Below, piece by piece: positions 3,733 to 6,136 of a stretch of DNA of 6,136 nt. The notes beneath the pieces were generated by a model. That model was not told the origin of the DNA. It saw only the letters and a program-made list of their open reading frames with translations, and did not search any database. Each line of letters opens with the position of its first letter. Positions within the stretch are counted from its first letter, which is position 1. The stretch is from contig JBOHSA010000109.1 of assembly GCA_050732995.1 (NCBI GenBank), positions 1 through 6,136 on the forward strand, in the 5' to 3' direction. The translations under genes were made by a program, and so were the position numbers. This stretch comes from JBOHSA01 sp050732995. GTDB lineage: Bacteria > Gemmatimonadota > Gemmatimonadetes > Gemmatimonadales > GWC2-71-9.

Positions 3733-6136
3733 ACAACTCCTTCATCGCGTAATAGGCCGGCTTCAGCCGCTCGTGGAAAACCGGCGCTTCCCAGGCCGCC
3801 CACGTGTACCGCCGGCCGGCCGGCAGCCGGGTCACGACGGTCCCATGGCTACCGCTCCGAGCCAGCGCCACGACCTCGAACCGGAAGCCGTCCGTGACCG
3901 CGGTGACGAACGGGCCGGGATCGCGGACCCGCGCGAGCACGGCGCGAGACGACGGATCGGTGACGTTAAGCAACCCCCACGGCAGCCGGACTTCCACCAG
4001 GTTGGCGTCCGCGTCCACGTACCAATCGGCCAGCGACGACTGCGCCGCGCGCCCGTGGCGCAGCCGCCCCCGGTTGACGCCGCGGGCCGGAAACAGACGC
4101 CCATCGCGCGCGACGCGGAACCGGTTGGTCGTCACGAACAGCGAATCGTAATCGCCGTTTCGCGGTCGCGCGTCGGCCGTCGTGCGCGAGTTGTAGAACG
4201 CGTCCAGGTCGGTGGGGCGCATGCCCGGTCGCGGCCCGAGGTAGGGGTTGTAGGTCGCGGAGACCAGGAGCTGCGCATCGGCCGTGTCGTTGAGCAGGAG
4301 GCTGAACTCCACCCCCGCGGCGGGCCGGCCGGACACCCCGGGTAGGCGGAAGGCCCCGCGGTCGGCGCGGTACGTGTCGATCCCCACGATGTAACGGACC
4401 GAGTCGAACGCGAGCCGGCTCTCCAGCGCCAGGTACAGATATGCCTCGTCCGATCCGACCCGCAGGCGTACCGCGTCACTCTCCTGAAAGGCCGGCACCG
4501 CCCGCCAGCGGGCGGGGTCGCCGCCGGGCTCGGGCCGCGCGGCGGGTCCGGCGTAGAGCCCCAGCAGGCCGTAGTTCTGCTCGGGGTCCATCACGTTGTG
4601 CCAGAGCCGGTTGCGCTCGGCTGGCACTTCGAGATCGATCACCACCCAGCTGTGCTTGAACCACTCGTCGAGCCAGGCGAACAGAATCCCGCCCGCTAAT
4701 CCCGCTTCGCGGATCTCCCGGGTGAGGCGCGTGTCGGCCGCGGCCATGGCCCGCTCGTCGTGCCCCCCGTGGTGCAGACCGTCGGGCTCGAGATGCGCCA
4801 CGCCGCGCGACGACGGCACGCCGTATTCCGCGATGAGCAACGGACGTCCCGCGTGGTGGCGCTTCAGATCGAGCAGATACCCGAAGTAATGCGACGGGCC
4901 GTGGGACGAACGGGCCAGACCGTACGTCGAGTCGAGCCCGATGAAATCGGGATAATAGGGGTAGGCGTGGTACGAGGCGAAATACCCGGCCCGGTTCGCC
5001 GGTGTCAGCCGGACGACCATCGCGTCGAGCGCTGCGCCGTCGTTGTCGTACTCCTTGTGTCGCACGTTGGCAGCGAGCCCCAGGCGCCGACGGAGGGCCT
5101 GCTCCTCCGACCGCGTCGGCTCGGTCGAGTGCCACAAGGGGTCGAGCGTCGGCCAGTTGGTGTAGGCGATCGGGCGCGCCGCGTGCCACGTGTCCCACTC
5201 GTATGCCAGCAGATAGTCACACTGCTCCGCCATCCAGGCGTCGGCGGGTGTGCCGCGGTCGACTGCGAGGAACCGCCCGGCGAAGGCGGCGCGCCCGCGC
5301 CGTTTGGCATTGTACGCCCGGATCGTGAACGGCTCCCATTCGCGCCCGATGATGTAGGCGAGCACGCGGTCGGACACGTCGGCGTCGTAGCGGCCGAAGG
5401 CATGGCCTCGTCGCGCCCCGATCACGGCACGACCGTGCAGCAGGTCGACCACGCGACGCAGCTCCGCGCGGAACCCCGCCTTCCACGCCGCATGGTCGTA
5501 ATCGTTGCCCGGCGGAGGCTCGGCCCAGACGCCGTGGACCAGCCAGAGCGGCCGCGAAGGATGCTCATCGTTCCAGCGCCGGAGCGCGCGATAGAACGCG
5601 GGAGGCAGGATCGTGTAGACCCGCACCGTGTTGGCCCCGGCCTCGGCTATCAGGCGCAGCCAGCGGGCGTAGGTCGAATCGTCGGTGGGGAATTCCGACG
5701 CAAACCTCCCCGGCAGGGCCGCACCAAGGTTGATGCCCTTCACGTAGAACGGGAGCCAGTCGGCGGCTGGGGGAGTCGCCTGCACCTCGAAGCGTTCGCC
5801 GCTGGTGCGCGCGGGAATGCGGGGGGCCGCGGGTCGGGGTGGTGGTCCGGGCGCGAGCCCGCTGTCCAACCCGAGGGCGAGCAATTGCTCCTCCGCGTCG
5901 CGATACGCGGGCGCGAGAGCGAGCGTGCGGCGCCAGGCGGTGGCCGCGTCGCGCGGGCGGCCCAGGCGCAGCCGGGCGAGGCCAAGCCCGTACCAGGCGT
6001 CGGCATCGGCCGAATCAGGCGGGAGCGCGCGGCGGAACCGGAGCTCGGCGCCGCGGGCGTCCCCGAGCCGCAGCAGGGTGAAGCCCCAGCCGATCAGCGT
6101 GCCGGGCTGGCCCGGACAGAGCGAGTCGGCGCGCGC
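3719..6136 (-). CDS. TPR-fused glycoside-hydrolase-like (TIM-barrel, clan GH-A type) protein with C-terminal beta-sandwich; 5' end beyond right edge
   Basis: 805 codons plus stop are in the window, and the frame is still open at 6136. Window residues 1-84 (6136-5885) read as TPR sequence (GWGFTLLRLGDARGAELRFRRAL, WYGLGLARLRLGRPRDAATAWRRTL as two adjoining helix pairs). The TTG at 5884 sits inside this and is not the start. A Pro-rich linker follows (about 93-110). Residues about 130-500 look like a clan GH-A TIM barrel: FYVKGINLG, EAGANTVRVY, the candidate acid/base E266 (IIGREWEP), SYHAYPYYPDF (H390), the candidate nucleophile E437 (LLIAEYGVPSSRG) and GGILFAWLDEWFKHSW (488-497 region). The spacing of 171 residues between the two Glu suits β4 and β7. 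Residues about 540-785 are β-rich (DEAYLYLALES, YIVGIDTY, NLVEVRLPWGLLN) and resemble CBM9/DOMON-type carbohydrate-binding sandwiches. The likely role is cleaving or remodelling a polysaccharide in the periplasm or at the surface, with the co-translated β-barrel partner. The exact GH family is not recognised, and the Arg before the acid/base Glu is atypical. Signal peptide, if any, is outside the window. Confidence 0.8.
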   Translation of the reverse strand, partial: ARADSLCPGQPGTLIGWGFTLLRLGDARGAELRFRRALPPDSADADAWYGLGLARLRLGRPRDAATAWRRTLALAPAYRDAEEQLLALGLDSGLAPGPPPRPAAPRIPARTSGERFEVQATPPAADWLPFYVKGINLGAALPGRFASEFPTDDSTYARWLRLIAEAGANTVRVYTILPPAFYRALRRWNDEHPSRPLWLVHGVWAEPPPGNDYDHAAWKAGFRAELRRVVDLLHGRAVIGARRGHAFGRYDADVSDRVLAYIIGREWEPFTIRAYNAKRRGRAAFAGRFLAVDRGTPADAWMAEQCDYLLAYEWDTWHAARPIAYTNWPTLDPLWHSTEPTRSEEQALRRRLGLAANVRHKEYDNDGAALDAMVVRLTPANRAGYFASYHAYPYYPDFIGLDSTYGLARSSHGPSHYFGYLLDLKRHHAGRPLLIAEYGVPSSRGVAHLEPDGLHHGGHDERAMAAADTRLTREIREAGLAGGILFAWLDEWFKHSWVVIDLEVPAERNRLWHNVMDPEQNYGLLGLYAGPAARPEPGGDPARWRAVPAFQESDAVRLRVGSDEAYLYLALESRLAFDSVRYIVGIDTYRADRGAFRLPGVSGRPAAGVEFSLLLNDTADAQLLVSATYNPYLGPRPGMRPTDLDAFYNSRTTADARPRNGDYDSLFVTTNRFRVARDGRLFPARGVNRGRLRHGRAAQSSLADWYVDADANLVEVRLPWGLLNVTDPSSRAVLARVRDPGPFVTAVTDGFRFEVVALARSGSHGTVVTRLPAGRRYTWAAWEAPVFHERLKPAYYAMKELWESW

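Noticed and set aside
2412..3752. 446-codon plus-strand frame opposite the TPR-barrel gene
   Set aside because: It is antisense to a well-supported gene, has no ribosome site or domain pattern, and has shadow-like composition.
1..6136. CRISPR arrays, tRNA/rRNA genes, insertion sequences, attachment sites
   Set aside because: I saw no regularly spaced direct repeats, tRNA-like cloverleaf, rRNA sequence or transposase motifs; almost all of the window is accounted for by five coding regions.

Overview
The window is a 6.1 kb piece of GC-rich bacterial DNA. Long open frames occur on both strands, as expected at this base composition. The gene content suggests a diderm, environmental, heterotrophic bacterium: a molybdenum hydroxylase, an exported M19 dipeptidase, and a TPR/outer-membrane β-barrel protein paired with a TPR-glycoside-hydrolase-like protein. 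The style of the proteins recalls Gemmatimonadota or a similar soil phylum. That placement is an impression, not a demonstration, since there is no rRNA or other marker gene here.

Layout, left to right. Positions 1-925 (minus strand) hold two overlapping genes of a xanthine dehydrogenase/CO dehydrogenase-type hydroxylase: the complete [2Fe-2S] small subunit (404-925), then the first 139 codons of the molybdopterin-binding large subunit (417 to the left edge). A 76-bp divergent intergenic region (926-1001) separates them from an exported membrane-dipeptidase-family enzyme on the plus strand (1002-2258). That gene ends 12 bp before the end of a convergent minus-strand pair. The pair, in transcription order from the right edge, is a large TPR + glycoside-hydrolase-like + β-sandwich protein (beyond 6136 down to 3719), then a TPR + outer-membrane β-barrel protein (3722-2271), coupled by a GTGA stop/start overlap.

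The convergent pair is the most interesting part. A TPR-β-barrel porin next to a carbohydrate-active enzyme is the logic of synthase-dependent exopolysaccharide exporters (BcsC/BcsZ, PgaA/PgaB, PelB/PelA), but the enzyme here matches none of the usual partners and carries its own TPR segment. The natural hypothesis is an uncharacterised polysaccharide secretion or processing system, with the rest (a glycosyltransferase, for example) beyond the right edge. The first in-window start-like codon of the enzyme gene (TTG at 5884) is not its start: the frame continues without a stop through TPR sequence to the edge.

The second point of interest is a pair of related imperfect inverted repeats built on a GGMAGGACGG-like unit. 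Each lies in the 5' coding region of a gene: one in the non-conserved N-terminal leader of the hydroxylase large subunit (345-395), the other across the signal peptide of the dipeptidase (1025-1111).
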